A stretch of 64,000 nucleotides of DNA from Thermomonas brevis (lineage in GTDB: Bacteria > Pseudomonadota > Gammaproteobacteria > Xanthomonadales > Xanthomonadaceae): assembly GCF_014395425.1 (NCBI RefSeq), contig NZ_CP060711.1, forward strand, positions 1,054,001 through 1,118,000, written 5' to 3'. Shown piece by piece: positions 33,004 to 41,634 of the stretch (the first letter of the stretch is position 1; each line of letters opens with the position of its first letter). Both the position numbers and the translations under genes were made by a program. The notes below the pieces were generated by a model. The model was not told the DNA's origin. It saw only the letters and a list, made by a program, of their open reading frames with translations, and made no database searches.

Positions 33004-33831
33004 ATGACCACATCGACTTCGAACATCGCCTTCATCGGCGGCGGCAACATGGCCCGCAGCCTGATCGGCGGGCTGATGGCGCAGGGCCGCGACCCCGCCT
33101 CGATCCGCGTCGCCGAACCCTTCGCCGCGACGCGCGACGCGCTGCGTGACGACTTCGGCGTGGCCGTGTTCGAGGTCGGCGCGCAGGCGGTCGATGGCGC
33201 CGCCACCTGGGTGCTGGCGACCAAGCCGCAGGTGCTGCGCGCGGTCTGCGAGGGCCTGGCCGCGCAGGCGCAGGCGGCGAAGCCGCTGGTGGTGTCGATC
33301 GCCGCCGGCATCACCGCCGCGCAGATCGAGCGCTGGCTGGGCGGCGGCATCGCGGTCGTGCGGACGATGCCGAACACGCCCGCCCTGCTCGGCGCCGGCG
33401 TCACCGGGCTGTATGCCAGCGGGTGCGTCGATGCCGCGGGCCGCGGCTTCGCCGAATCGCTGCTCTCGGCCGCCGGCAAGACGGTCTGGATCGACGACGA
33501 GGCACAGATGGACGCGGTCACCGCCGTCTCCGGCAGCGGCCCCGCCTACGTGTTTCTGCTGGCGGAGGCGATGACCGACGCCGGCATCCGCGAGGGCCTG
33601 CCGGCCGACGCCGCCCGCGCGCTGGCGCTGCAGACCGTGCTGGGCGCGGCGCGCATGCTGACCGAATCCGACGTCGACGCCGCCGAGCTGCGCCGCCGGG
33701 TCACCTCGCCCAACGGCACCACCCAGGCCGCCATCGAAACCTTCGAGGCCGGCGGCTTGCGCGGCCTGGTCGAGGCCGCCATCCACGCCGCCCGCGTGCG
33801 CGGCGCGGAACTGTCCGCCGCCAACGACTGA
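33004..33831 (+). CDS. proC: Pyrroline-5-carboxylate reductase
   Basis: 275 residues. The N-terminal Rossmann motif reads IAFIGGGNMARSLIGGL. The C-terminal dimerisation domain contains VSGSGPAYVFLLAEAMTDAGIREGLPADAARALALQT, the conserved ProC substrate region, and TSPNGTTQAAIETFE. It makes proline from pyrroline-5-carboxylate with NAD(P)H. It lies 121 bases downstream of yggS and 9 bases before a DUF4426 lipoprotein gene, probably one operon. Confidence 0.96.
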   Translation: MTTSTSNIAFIGGGNMARSLIGGLMAQGRDPASIRVAEPFAATRDALRDDFGVAVFEVGAQAVDGAATWVLATKPQVLRAVCEGLAAQAQAAKPLVVSIAAGITAAQIERWLGGGIAVVRTMPNTPALLGAGVTGLYASGCVDAAGRGFAESLLSAAGKTVWIDDEAQMDAVTAVSGSGPAYVFLLAEAMTDAGIREGLPADAARALALQTVLGAARMLTESDVDAAELRRRVTSPNGTTQAAIETFEAGGLRGLVEAAIHAARVRGAELSAAND

Positions 33832-33840
33832 GGCACCGCC

Positions 33841-34320
33841 ATGCGCAAGATCTTCGCCACCCTGTTCCTGCTGCCCTCGGCGCTGGCGCTGACCGCCTGC
33901 GGCCGCGACGCGGCCGTCCCGGCGACGCCGCTGGCGTCCGCGCCCGCCGCCACCAGCGTGACCAGCGTCGGCGGCGCGACCCTGCAGGCGTCCGCCGTCG
34001 CCATCGCCAACCTCAACGAAACGGTCGCCACCCGCTACGGCCTCGACCGCAGCCACGACGGCGCGCTCCTGCTGGTCACCCTGCGCGACGCCGACGGCAA
34101 CGCCCTGCCGCCCGACGACCTGCGGCTGACCGCCACCGCGACCGTGCTGCCCGATCCGCCCAAGCCGCTGGAGCTGCAGCCCATCGCGGTCGACGGCATG
34201 ACCGACTACATCGGCGTGTTCGCGGTCCGGCCGCCGGCCAGCGTGCAGTTCCGCGTCACCGCGATCCGCGGCGGCGCGCGCGCGGAAATCGCGACCTCGG
34301 CGGAGCTCTATCCGCGCTGA
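33841..34320 (+). CDS. DUF4426-type lipoprotein
   Basis: 159 residues with a lipoprotein signal (LFLLPSALALTACG; lipobox LTAC, cysteine 20). The mature domain fits DUF4426 proteins encoded beside proC/yggS/pilT in Pseudomonas (ASAVAIANLNETVATRYGLDRSHDGALLLVTLRDADGNALPPDDLRLTATATV). It is presumably lipid-anchored in the periplasm or outer membrane; function unknown. It is the last gene of the yggS-proC run and is convergent with the DoxX-family gene. Confidence 0.82.
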   Translation: MRKIFATLFLLPSALALTACGRDAAVPATPLASAPAATSVTSVGGATLQASAVAIANLNETVATRYGLDRSHDGALLLVTLRDADGNALPPDDLRLTATATVLPDPPKPLELQPIAVDGMTDYIGVFAVRPPASVQFRVTAIRGGARAEIATSAELYPR

Positions 34321-34335
34321 CGGCCCTCGCCCGCC

Positions 34336-34731
34336 TCAGCGCTGGTTGATGGCGTAGCGGCCCGGCCCCAGCAGGGCCAGCGCCACCGCGGCGGCCAGGT
34401 ACATGCCCTGCAGTTCCAGCGCCCAGCCGCCCTGTTCGTTGAGCTGCCCGAGCTGCGCCATGTGCGCCAGCGCGAAGGCGAACAGCATGTTGACCGCGAC
34501 CAGCAGCGCGCCGATCCGCGCGTAGAACCCGGTCATGATCAACGCCGGCGCCAGCACTTCGCCGACCAGCACGCCGTAGGACACGAAGCCCGGCAGCCCG
34601 TGCGCAGCCACCATCTCCTCGACCGGCCCCAGCCCGTTGCGCAGCTTGGAAACGCCGTGCAGCAGGATCAGCACGCCCAGCGCCACGCGCAGCGCCAGCC
34701 GGCCGAGATCGTCCATCGTCGTCCTGTCCAT
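34336..34731 (-). CDS. DoxX-family membrane protein
   Basis: 131 residues from ATG 34731; an ATG at 34716 is also possible. Four hydrophobic helices are seen (about 11-27, 49-68, 75-93 and 105-124). The DoxX signature region LALRVALGVLILLHGVSKLRNG precedes VEEMVAAHGLPGFVSYGVLVGEVLAPALIMTG. The family is loosely linked to redox stress but has no agreed activity. It is 50 bases from the BtuF-like gene on the same strand. Confidence 0.88.
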   Translation of the reverse strand: MDRTTMDDLGRLALRVALGVLILLHGVSKLRNGLGPVEEMVAAHGLPGFVSYGVLVGEVLAPALIMTGFYARIGALLVAVNMLFAFALAHMAQLGQLNEQGGWALELQGMYLAAAVALALLGPGRYAINQR

Positions 34732-34781
34732 TCGCCACCTCCCCGTGGATTCGACCGGATCATACGCCGGCGCGCGGGCCG

Positions 34782-35579
34782 TCAAGCCGCGCGGGCCGCC
34801 CACGCCCGGACGATCCGCGCGATCTCCGCTACGCCCTCGGTCAGCGCCGCCGGGCCCGGCTGCAGGATGAGCGGCGACTTGATCTCGTGCAGCTCGCCGT
34901 CGCGCACGGCGGGAATCGCCGCCCAGCCCGGCCGTGCCGCCACCTTGTCCGGCCGGAACTTCTTGCCGCACCACGAGCCGAGGATGATGTCCGGCGCGCG
35001 CCGCACCACCTCGTCCGCGTCCTCCAGGATGCGGCCCTTCGCCATCGGCTCGGCGGCGCGCTCGGGGAAGATGTCGTCGCCGCCGGCGATGCGGACCAGC
35101 TCGGCCACCCAGCGGATGCCGGTGATCGGCGGCTCGTCCCACTCCTCGAAATACACCTTCGGGCGACGCGGCAGCAGCGCGGCCTCGCGTTCGATGGCCT
35201 CCAGCCCGCGCCGCAGTCCATCGGCATAGGCATCGGCGCGCGACGCGACGCCGACCAGCGCGCCGAGCCGGCGCACGTAATCCAGGATGCCGTCGACGCT
35301 GCGGTGGTTGCTGATCCATACCTCGACGCCGCACCGGATCAGCTCGGCCGCGATGTCGGCCTGGATGTCGGAGAAGCCGACCACGAAGTCCGGCTCCAGC
35401 TTCAGGATCTCGCCGATCTTCGCGCTGGTAAAGGCGCTGACCTTCGGCTTCTCCTTGCGCGCCCGCGGCGGGCGCACGGTGAAGCCGCTGATGCCGACGA
35501 TGCGGTCCTGCTCGCCCAACGCGTACAGGACTTCGGTGGGCTCCTCGGTGAGACAGACGATGCGTTGGGGGCCGGTCAT
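34782..35579 (-). CDS. BtuF-like cobalamin/siderophore-binding-fold protein without signal peptide
   Basis: 265 residues from ATG 35579. The class III periplasmic-binding fold is clear (MTGPQRIVCLTEEPTEVLYALGEQDRIVGISGFTV, then KPKVSAFTSAKIGEILKLEPDFVVGFSDIQADIAAEL). Yet the chain begins directly at the first beta strand with no signal peptide or lipobox, and no BtuC/BtuD transporter genes are near. Cytoplasmic versions are known in some bacteria. An upstream alternative start that would supply a signal is not visible. Confidence 0.8.
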   Translation of the reverse strand: MTGPQRIVCLTEEPTEVLYALGEQDRIVGISGFTVRPPRARKEKPKVSAFTSAKIGEILKLEPDFVVGFSDIQADIAAELIRCGVEVWISNHRSVDGILDYVRRLGALVGVASRADAYADGLRRGLEAIEREAALLPRRPKVYFEEWDEPPITGIRWVAELVRIAGGDDIFPERAAEPMAKGRILEDADEVVRRAPDIILGSWCGKKFRPDKVAARPGWAAIPAVRDGELHEIKSPLILQPGPAALTEGVAEIARIVRAWAARAA

Positions 35580-35595
35580 TCTCTTGCGCTCTTGC

Positions 35596-35625
35596 CCGTC
35601 ATTCCCGCGAAGGCGGGAATGACGG
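35596..35625. repeat. REP-type palindrome, single unit
   Basis: Perfect 13-bp arms (ccgtcattcccgc/gcgggaatgacgg) around a gaag loop. It lies between the BtuF-like gene and pdxH. Its core attcccgc-gaag-gcgggaat also forms each arm of the double element at 44289-44371. Confidence 0.85.
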
Positions 35626-35657
35626 CAGGGAAAGCACGCCTGTCCCGGAACGAAGCA

Positions 35658-36254
35658 TCACGGATACAGCATCCGCTTCGACCAGGCCCCGTCCGCATCG
35701 CGCTCGTACAACCAGCGCTCGTGCAAGCGGTATTGCGCGCCGAACCAGAACTCGACCGCGCGCGGCACCACCCGGAACCCGCTCCAGCGCGGCGGACGCG
35801 GCACCTCGCGTCCTTCGAACTCGGCCTCGAACTTCGCCAACCGCGCCTCGAAGGTATCGCGCGCGTCCAGCGTCTCCGACTGCCTCGACGCCCACGCCCC
35901 GAGCTGGCTGCCGCGCGGCCGGCTGGCGAAATAGGCGTCGGCGTCGGCGTTGGACACGATCTCGACGTCGCCCTCGATCCGCACCTGCACGCCCTCGCGC
36001 ACGCGCGGCCAGTGGAACAGCAGCGCGGCCTGCGGATCGGCCTGCAGCTCGCGACCCTTGCGCCCGTCCAGATGCGTGTAGAACACGAAGCCGCGCGCGT
36101 CATGCTCTTTCAGCAGGACGATGCGCGCGGAAGGCCGCCCGCCCGCGCCGACGGTGGCCACCGTCATCGCGGTGCGGTCGGGCTCGCCGGCGGCGAGCGC
36201 CTCGGCGAACAGGGTGTCGAAGGTGGCGAGGATGTCGGTCGGCAAAGGAGTCAT
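35658..36254 (-). CDS. pdxH: Pyridoxamine 5'-phosphate oxidase
   Basis: 198 residues from ATG 36254; an upstream GTG-type extension to 36278 is less likely. The FMN-binding core is present ([53 protein letters not shown]). The C-terminal dimerisation region reads [30 protein letters not shown] with WSKRMLYP at the end, diagnostic of PdxH. It oxidises pyridoxine or pyridoxamine phosphate to PLP. It stands alone on the minus strand. Confidence 0.95.
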   Translation of the reverse strand: MTPLPTDILATFDTLFAEALAAGEPDRTAMTVATVGAGGRPSARIVLLKEHDARGFVFYTHLDGRKGRELQADPQAALLFHWPRVREGVQVRIEGDVEIVSNADADAYFASRPRGSQLGAWASRQSETLDARDTFEARLAKFEAEFEGREVPRPPRWSGFRVVPRAVEFWFGAQYRLHERWLYERDADGAWSKRMLYP

Positions 36255-36344
36255 GCGCGCATTGTCGCGCGCACGCATCCGGAATTCATGCCCCGGCCGA
36301 TGACCGGCACCTGTCTCCCTCCGAAGGCAACGGGTCTCGCCCCG

Positions 36345-36809
36345 TCACCCCGCGCCTGCCGGCAATGGCCGCGACAGCGCCTCGTCGAGCATGGCATTCG
36401 CCTGCCGCATCCGGTTCCCTTGGAACAATACGAGTCCGCCAAACGCGAGAAAAAAGACCCCGATGAGGAAAATGAGCGTCATGATCCCCAGCAGGATCAG
36501 GATGCCCGCCAGGACAAACATCAACGTGGCCGGCGCATGGGTGCGCGTCTGCCGGTTGCGATTGGCGAAAACGGACGAGTGAATCCCGTTGGATTTCCGC
36601 GTCCCCACCGCCACCACCCAGTCGCCATCGGCGACGACGATGGGGTCTTGATGCCTGAGGGTGACGACCTGCCCACCCATGTCCAGCGTCACGGCGCGGA
36701 ACGAATTGATCTGACCCTGTACGCGGCCGCCGCTGCTGCTGATGTGGCCGCGCGTCTCGACGTCGCGTTCGAAAATCTTGACCGGCCCCTGCACGAGTTC
36801 CAATGCCAT
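36345..36809 (-). CDS. Hypothetical two-span membrane protein
   Basis: 154 residues; ATG 36809 is preferred because AGGAG lies 7 bases upstream, while the ATG at 36815 is too close. The N-terminal 80 residues are soluble and beta-rich (VKIFERDVETRGHISSSGGRVQGQINSF, VVTLRHQDPIVVADGDWVVAVG), recalling OB-like or YdbS-type domains. Two adjacent helices follow (LMFVLAGILILLGIMTLIFLIGVFFLAFGGLVLF). Unknown function. It belongs to a three-gene minus-strand group of membrane proteins (36345-38441). Confidence 0.65.
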   Translation of the reverse strand: MALELVQGPVKIFERDVETRGHISSSGGRVQGQINSFRAVTLDMGGQVVTLRHQDPIVVADGDWVVAVGTRKSNGIHSSVFANRNRQTRTHAPATLMFVLAGILILLGIMTLIFLIGVFFLAFGGLVLFQGNRMRQANAMLDEALSRPLPAGAG

Positions 36810-36893
36810 GCTCATTCTCCTCTTGGATTTTCCGATTGCACGAATGTCACTTCCGTCCTGCCATTGCCGGTTCCCGCCGCCAGCGGCAGCAGG

Positions 36894-37235
36894 TCAGTTC
36901 CACCAGGACGGCCCTTTCGACATGCGCCGCTTCCATACCCACACGCCTGCGAGGGGCACGGCAGCGGCCAGGAACCCGATGGTCAAAATGATTGCGGATG
37001 CAATGATCCTGCCCGTCAGCTCCGCTTCCTGACCCTGTGCGACGAAGGCGGCGACAAGCGCGAGGGCGGTGATTCCCGCGGCAGCCAACCGGAATTTGAC
37101 GAAGCGCTTCTCCAGGCGCTCCCGGGTGAGGACGCCGTAGGCGCTGTGATAGCCATAGCCTTTGCGGGCCTTGCAACCGGGGCAGATGACCGCCTGATCG
37201 TCAAGCGACGTGCGGCAGAACGGGCACTTCGTCAT
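36894..37235 (-). CDS. Zinc-ribbon membrane protein
   Basis: 113 residues. Two CxxC pairs at the N-terminus (MTKCPFCRTSLDDQAVICPGCKARKGYG) form a probable zinc ribbon. A basic segment (RERLEKRFVKF) leads to two hydrophobic helices (AAGITALALVAAFVAQG and IIASAIILTIGFLAAAVPLAGVWVW). The ribbon should be cytoplasmic. No family name is recognised. It sits between two other unknown membrane-protein genes on the same strand. Confidence 0.7.
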   Translation of the reverse strand: MTKCPFCRTSLDDQAVICPGCKARKGYGYHSAYGVLTRERLEKRFVKFRLAAAGITALALVAAFVAQGQEAELTGRIIASAIILTIGFLAAAVPLAGVWVWKRRMSKGPSWWN

Positions 37236-37295
37236 GGGTTGGTCATTCTCCGTATGGGTCGAAGGCGGAACCCCGGCGCACGCATCGCAAGGCGC

Positions 37296-38441
37296 TCATT
37301 CCCGGCGTTTCTTCCGCTCCTGCATCTGCCGCCGCACGAGATCCGCGGCGCCGCCATCGGCAAGCGCCTGCATGCGCCGGGTGGTTTCCTCGTACGACTG
37401 GCCGCGGCTCGCGCGCTGGTAGCCGGCCATCTTTTCCCAGGACTCGACCATGCTGCGCGCGTTCTGCAGCTGGCTGCGCGCCAGGTCGTCGTAGTCGGCC
37501 TGGTACTGCGGGCGGTAGAAATAGCGGGCGACCGGCCCGCGTGCGGCGATTTCGAGGAACTGCTCGTGGCCCGCCACCACGGCGCGGTAATGCGCCAGCT
37601 GCTGCTCGGCATTGCCCGTGGCGCCCGCGCCGCCGAACTGTCTGGAATAGTCGCCGACGTCCCAGTACGCGAAGGGCAGATCGGGGTCGATGGCGCGCGC
37701 CTCGTTGCGCAATGCCTGCGCGGCGTCGGGATCGGCTTCGTTGCGGGCGGCGATGACCAGCATCGCGGCATCGCGCTTCCGGCGGCCGATCTCGACCATG
37801 TTCGCCAGCAATTGGTCGCGGCCGAGGAACGCCTTGCCGACGTTCCGGTACAGCTCCGCGGCATCCAGCTTGTTGGGCGCATGCTCGCGGTACAGCGCCT
37901 GCAACTGCTCCCATGCGCCGGCGTTGTCGCCGCGCTGCATGTTCAGCACCCAAGCGTTGTGAAAACGCTCCGCCGCGGTGTTCGGCTTTTTCACCAGTTC
38001 GCTGCCCGACATGATTTCGCGCATCGCGCTGGTGTCGTCGCGAATGATCGTCGTATCGCCCTTGATGTCTTCGACGCCGCGCTGGATCAGGCCCAGCTGG
38101 GTGCCGATCTTCTCGGTGGCGGTGGCCCCCTGCCCGGCCAGCGCCAGCATCGCGCAGACCAGGCAGGCGAACAGCCCGACCCGGAAGAGATTGCAGATGC
38201 GGCAGTCGTAGGCGTCGTCCCGCTTTTCCGGCAGATCCGCCACCACCCGGTTCCGGCACGGCGCGAACAGCAGCACGGCCAGCAACAGGCCCAGGGCCAC
38301 GGGCGCCCACACCCAGGGCGCGGAGATGTCGCCCACGAAGCCGCCGACATCGCTCAACAGCCCGATGATGCCGCCCACGCCGGCGAGCAGCGGGCCGCTT
38401 TCCGGCCAGATCATCCGCCAATAGGAAACGCCGCTTTTCAT
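37296..38441 (-). CDS. Hypothetical membrane protein with large soluble domain
   Basis: 381 residues from ATG 38441, with GGAGGG 5-10 bases upstream. Two hydrophobic regions are seen near the N-terminus (PLLAGVGGIIGLLSDVGGFVG followed by WVWAPVALGLLLAVLLFAPC) and one at about residues 85-105 (LFACLVCAMLALAG), with CRICN between them. A 270-residue helical domain follows with loose TPR-like spacing (AAERFHNAWVLNMQRGDNAGAWEQLQALYREHAPNKLDAAELYRNVGKAFLG). It is divergent to the kinase fusion gene at 38664, suggesting a possible functional pair. Not recognised. Confidence 0.65.
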   Translation of the reverse strand: MKSGVSYWRMIWPESGPLLAGVGGIIGLLSDVGGFVGDISAPWVWAPVALGLLLAVLLFAPCRNRVVADLPEKRDDAYDCRICNLFRVGLFACLVCAMLALAGQGATATEKIGTQLGLIQRGVEDIKGDTTIIRDDTSAMREIMSGSELVKKPNTAAERFHNAWVLNMQRGDNAGAWEQLQALYREHAPNKLDAAELYRNVGKAFLGRDQLLANMVEIGRRKRDAAMLVIAARNEADPDAAQALRNEARAIDPDLPFAYWDVGDYSRQFGGAGATGNAEQQLAHYRAVVAGHEQFLEIAARGPVARYFYRPQYQADYDDLARSQLQNARSMVESWEKMAGYQRASRGQSYEETTRRMQALADGGAADLVRRQMQERKKRRE

Positions 38442-38663
38442 TCCGCCCTCCGGCAATCGCCCGGAAATCCGGGAACCCCCGTCGTGGCCGTCCGACCATT
38501 GGTGCGTCGCATATCCGCCCAGCCCCCTCCCGTTCCTTGGGCAGCCCCAAGGCAGGGAAAGATGCTGGCCGCATGGCCGCCCTGCGTCCTCACGGAATCT
38601 TCAAGAAACCCTCAAGCGCGCCGCCGGTTTGCCGCCAACGCCACCGTTTGCCAGTATTCGGGC

Positions 38664-41294
38664 ATGTCGTCGGCCCCTTCTCCACATTCAGGACATGCCC
38701 TCTATCGCTGGCGCTTCGGCGAGGTCGAATTCGACGAAGCCCGCCGCGAGCTGCGCGTGGCCGGCCTGCCGGTGGACATGGAGCACAAGCCGCTGGAAGT
38801 GCTGTCGCTGCTGCTGCGGCATGCCGGCGAGGTGGTGACCAAGGACGAGCTGTTCGAGATCGTCTGGGCCGGACGGGTCACGGTGGACAACGTGCTGTCC
38901 ACCGCCGTGGGCAAGCTGCGCAAGGCGCTGGACATCGGCGGCGACGGCCGCATCGCCACCGTGCCCAGGATCGGTTACCGCTTCGACGGGCCGGTGGAGC
39001 GCATGGCGGTCGGGGCCGCGCCAGCCAGCCCGCTGGCGCTCGACGCCGGCAAACCGGTGCCGGGGCGCGAGCAGTTCGTGCTGGAACGACAGTTGGGCCG
39101 CACGCTGGGCAGCGAGGTGTGGCTGGCGCGGCATCCGCGCAGCCGCGATGCGCGCGTGTTCAAGTTCGCGCTGGACGGCGAGCATCTGGCCACGATCAAG
39201 CGCGAGGCCACCCTGCTGCGCGTGCTGCGCGAGGCGCTGGGCGAGCGCGAGGACATCGTCCGCCTGCTGGACTGGAACTTCGCCGCGCCGCCGTTCTTCC
39301 TCGAATGCGACTACGGCGGGCAATCGCTGGCGGAATGGGCGATGCAGGACGGCCACTTGGCCGGGCTGGACATGGCGCAGCGCATCGCCTTCTTCGCATC
39401 CATCGTCGAAACCGTGGCCGCCGCGCACGCGGTGGGCGTCCTGCACAAGGACCTGAAGCCGGCCAACGTGCTGGTCGCCGCGCGCGGCGATGGCTGGCAG
39501 GCGCGGCTGACCGATTTCGGCAGCAGCCGCCTGTTGCAGCCCGAGCGGCTGGCGGAACTGGGCATCACCGCGCTGGGCATGACCATGACGCAGGTGGGCG
39601 GCGACAGCAGTTCCGGCACGCCCCTGTATCTGGCTCCGGAACTGCTGGCCGGACAGCCGGCCACCGTGCGCAGCGACGTCTACGCCCTGGGCATGCTCCT
39701 CTACCAGTGGCTGGCCGGCGACCTGCGCAAGCCGCTGACGCCGGGCTGGGAGCGCGACATCGCAGATCCGCTGCTGCGCGAGGACATCGCACACGCCACC
39801 GACGCCGATCCCGCCCGCCGCATCGCCAGCGCCGCCGAGCTGGCGCAGCGCCTGCGTCGCCTGCCGGAGCGTCGCGCCGAACTTGCGCGGCGCGAAGCGG
39901 ACGAACGCGCCGCCGCCGAGTTGCGCGGCGCATTGGAGCGCAGCCGCGCGCGCCGTCCGTGGGCGATGGCGGCATTCGCCGCGCTGCTGCTCGGGCTGGG
40001 CGGCAGCCTGTATTTCTGGCGGCACAGCGAGCAGCAACACCGTCTCGCGGAGACGCAGCGCGACATCGCCGAAAAGCAGGCGGCGCGCGCCAGCGCGGTG
40101 GTGGCCTTCCTCAGCAACGACCTGATCGGCGCGGTCAGCCCCGGCGGCGCCGTGTTCGAACGCGACCCCACCATCAAGGACATGCTGGACGTGGCCTCGC
40201 GCGGCATCGACGGCAAGTTCGGCCACGACCCGGCGATCAGCGGCAGCATCCATGCGGCGCTGGGGCAGTCCTGGCGCACCCTGGGCGAAGGCGAACGCGG
40301 CGCGGATGAATTGCGTGCCGCCCTGCGCGACTTCACCGCGGCCTTCGGCGCGGACGACCCGCTGTCGCTGCGCACCGCCTACGCGCTGGTGCGCACGCTG
40401 GCCTATGCCAGCCGCGGCACCGATTTCAGGGAAGCCGGCAGGCTGCTGGACGAAACCGACGCCAAGGCCGGCGCGCGCCTGCAGCAGGAAAGCGAACTGG
40501 CCCTGGATGCGGCCTTCGCCCGCGGCATCTTCCATCACCAGCAGATGCAGATCGAGCGGGCGCTGCCGGCATGGGTCCGCGCGGATGCGCTGCAGCGCCG
40601 GTTGTTCCCGCTGGACGCGCAGCGCGCCATCCTGATCCGCGAGAACCTGGCCGACGCGCTGAGCCGCTCCGGCGAAACCGACAAGGCCATCGCGCTGATG
40701 CGGGCGATGCTGGCCGATCCGCTGCTGAAGGCGAAACAGATCGGCGAAACCAACTTCGCCTCGGTACAGATGAACCTGGCCCGCGCGCTGCGCAAGCAGG
40801 GCAAGTACGACGAAGCCCTGCCGCTGGCGCAGGCGGCCGAAGCCGTTTCGGAAAAAATCTACGGCCCCGACAACTACCAGACGCTGGTGCAGCGCTCCAC
40901 CATCGCCAGCATCCACGACATGGCCGGCCGCTGCCCCGCCGCGCTCCCGATCCAGCGCGACGTGGCGCGGCGCATGGCCGCGCGCTACGGCAAGGACAAG
41001 CAGGCCACGCTGGTCGAGACCGGCAACCTGGGGCTGATGGAATACAACTGCGGTGACCGGCACGCCGGCATCGCCCTGCTGCGCGAAACCGAGCGCGACC
41101 TGCGCCGGCACTTCGGCGACAGCAATGCGGCGGCGCAGAGTTTCCGCATGTCGCTGGCGGAAGCGCTGATCGAACAGGGGCAGCGCGATGAAGCTCGGCG
41201 CCTGCTGGACGGCCTCACCGAGCAGGCGATGGAAGCCGCGGGCGGCGACAAGGCGGAACTGGCGCGCGTGCGCGGGCTGCTGGCGGACGCCTAG
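38664..41294 (+). CDS. Winged-helix / Ser-Thr protein kinase / TPR fusion
   Basis: 876 residues. ATG 38664 is the first start consistent with the domain; the much longer frame upstream is a shadow. Residues 12-108 are an OmpR-type winged helix (DMEHKPLEVLSLLLRHAGEVVTKDELFEIVWAGRVTVDNVLSTAVGKLRKAL). About 137-400 is a protein kinase with Lys in ARVFKFAL, catalytic HKDLKPAN (about 260), DFG (about 282) and GTPLYLAPE (about 317). A single membrane helix lies at about 432-452. TPR-like repeats fill 470-876 and probably face the periplasm. A membrane-tethered, DNA-binding kinase is implied. Confidence 0.85.
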   Translation: MSSAPSPHSGHALYRWRFGEVEFDEARRELRVAGLPVDMEHKPLEVLSLLLRHAGEVVTKDELFEIVWAGRVTVDNVLSTAVGKLRKALDIGGDGRIATVPRIGYRFDGPVERMAVGAAPASPLALDAGKPVPGREQFVLERQLGRTLGSEVWLARHPRSRDARVFKFALDGEHLATIKREATLLRVLREALGEREDIVRLLDWNFAAPPFFLECDYGGQSLAEWAMQDGHLAGLDMAQRIAFFASIVETVAAAHAVGVLHKDLKPANVLVAARGDGWQARLTDFGSSRLLQPERLAELGITALGMTMTQVGGDSSSGTPLYLAPELLAGQPATVRSDVYALGMLLYQWLAGDLRKPLTPGWERDIADPLLREDIAHATDADPARRIASAAELAQRLRRLPERRAELARREADERAAAELRGALERSRARRPWAMAAFAALLLGLGGSLYFWRHSEQQHRLAETQRDIAEKQAARASAVVAFLSNDLIGAVSPGGAVFERDPTIKDMLDVASRGIDGKFGHDPAISGSIHAALGQSWRTLGEGERGADELRAALRDFTAAFGADDPLSLRTAYALVRTLAYASRGTDFREAGRLLDETDAKAGARLQQESELALDAAFARGIFHHQQMQIERALPAWVRADALQRRLFPLDAQRAILIRENLADALSRSGETDKAIALMRAMLADPLLKAKQIGETNFASVQMNLARALRKQGKYDEALPLAQAAEAVSEKIYGPDNYQTLVQRSTIASIHDMAGRCPAALPIQRDVARRMAARYGKDKQATLVETGNLGLMEYNCGDRHAGIALLRETERDLRRHFGDSNAAAQSFRMSLAEALIEQGQRDEARRLLDGLTEQAMEAAGGDKAELARVRGLLADA

Positions 41295-41321
41295 CGCCCG
41301 CCCGCGCCGCGGCGTCCGCGC

Positions 41322-41525
41322 TCACTCCACCACGAAGCTCACCCGCAGGTTCACCCGCCACTCCTGCACGTTGCCGGCGTCGTCGGTGACGACCTTGATC
41401 TCGTTGACCCAGGCGCCCTTGATGTTCTTCACCGACTCGGCGCACTTCTTCAGGCCGTGCTTCACGGCGTCCTCCATGCTGGTCTTGGACGAGGCGTTGA
41501 GTTCGATGACCTTGGCGACGGACAT
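41322..41525 (-). CDS. Dodecin flavoprotein
   Basis: 67 residues matching the dodecin family: VAKVIELNASSKTSMEDAVKHGLKKCAESVKNIKGAWVNEIKVVTDDAGNVQEWRVNLRVSFVVE. The conserved tryptophan in KGAWVNEI stacks on flavin in known dodecamers, which store riboflavin or FMN in the cytoplasm. It is a single gene, convergent with the kinase fusion and divergent from aroKB. Confidence 0.93.
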   Translation of the reverse strand: MSVAKVIELNASSKTSMEDAVKHGLKKCAESVKNIKGAWVNEIKVVTDDAGNVQEWRVNLRVSFVVE

Positions 41526-41634
41526 GGCGCAGCTCCCGGTTGGCCGGCGGGATTGCCGGACCCGCAGCTTTGCCGCGCATGCGTTAATTCCGCGCAGTCA
41601 TGGCCGCGGCGGCGCGCGCTGCTAGCATGTTGCG

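Noticed and set aside
34887..38663. Upstream extension of the kinase fusion frame by about 1,259 codons
   Set aside because: This open stretch is opposite several minus-strand genes (BtuF-like, pdxH, membrane proteins); only the part from 38664 shows domains.
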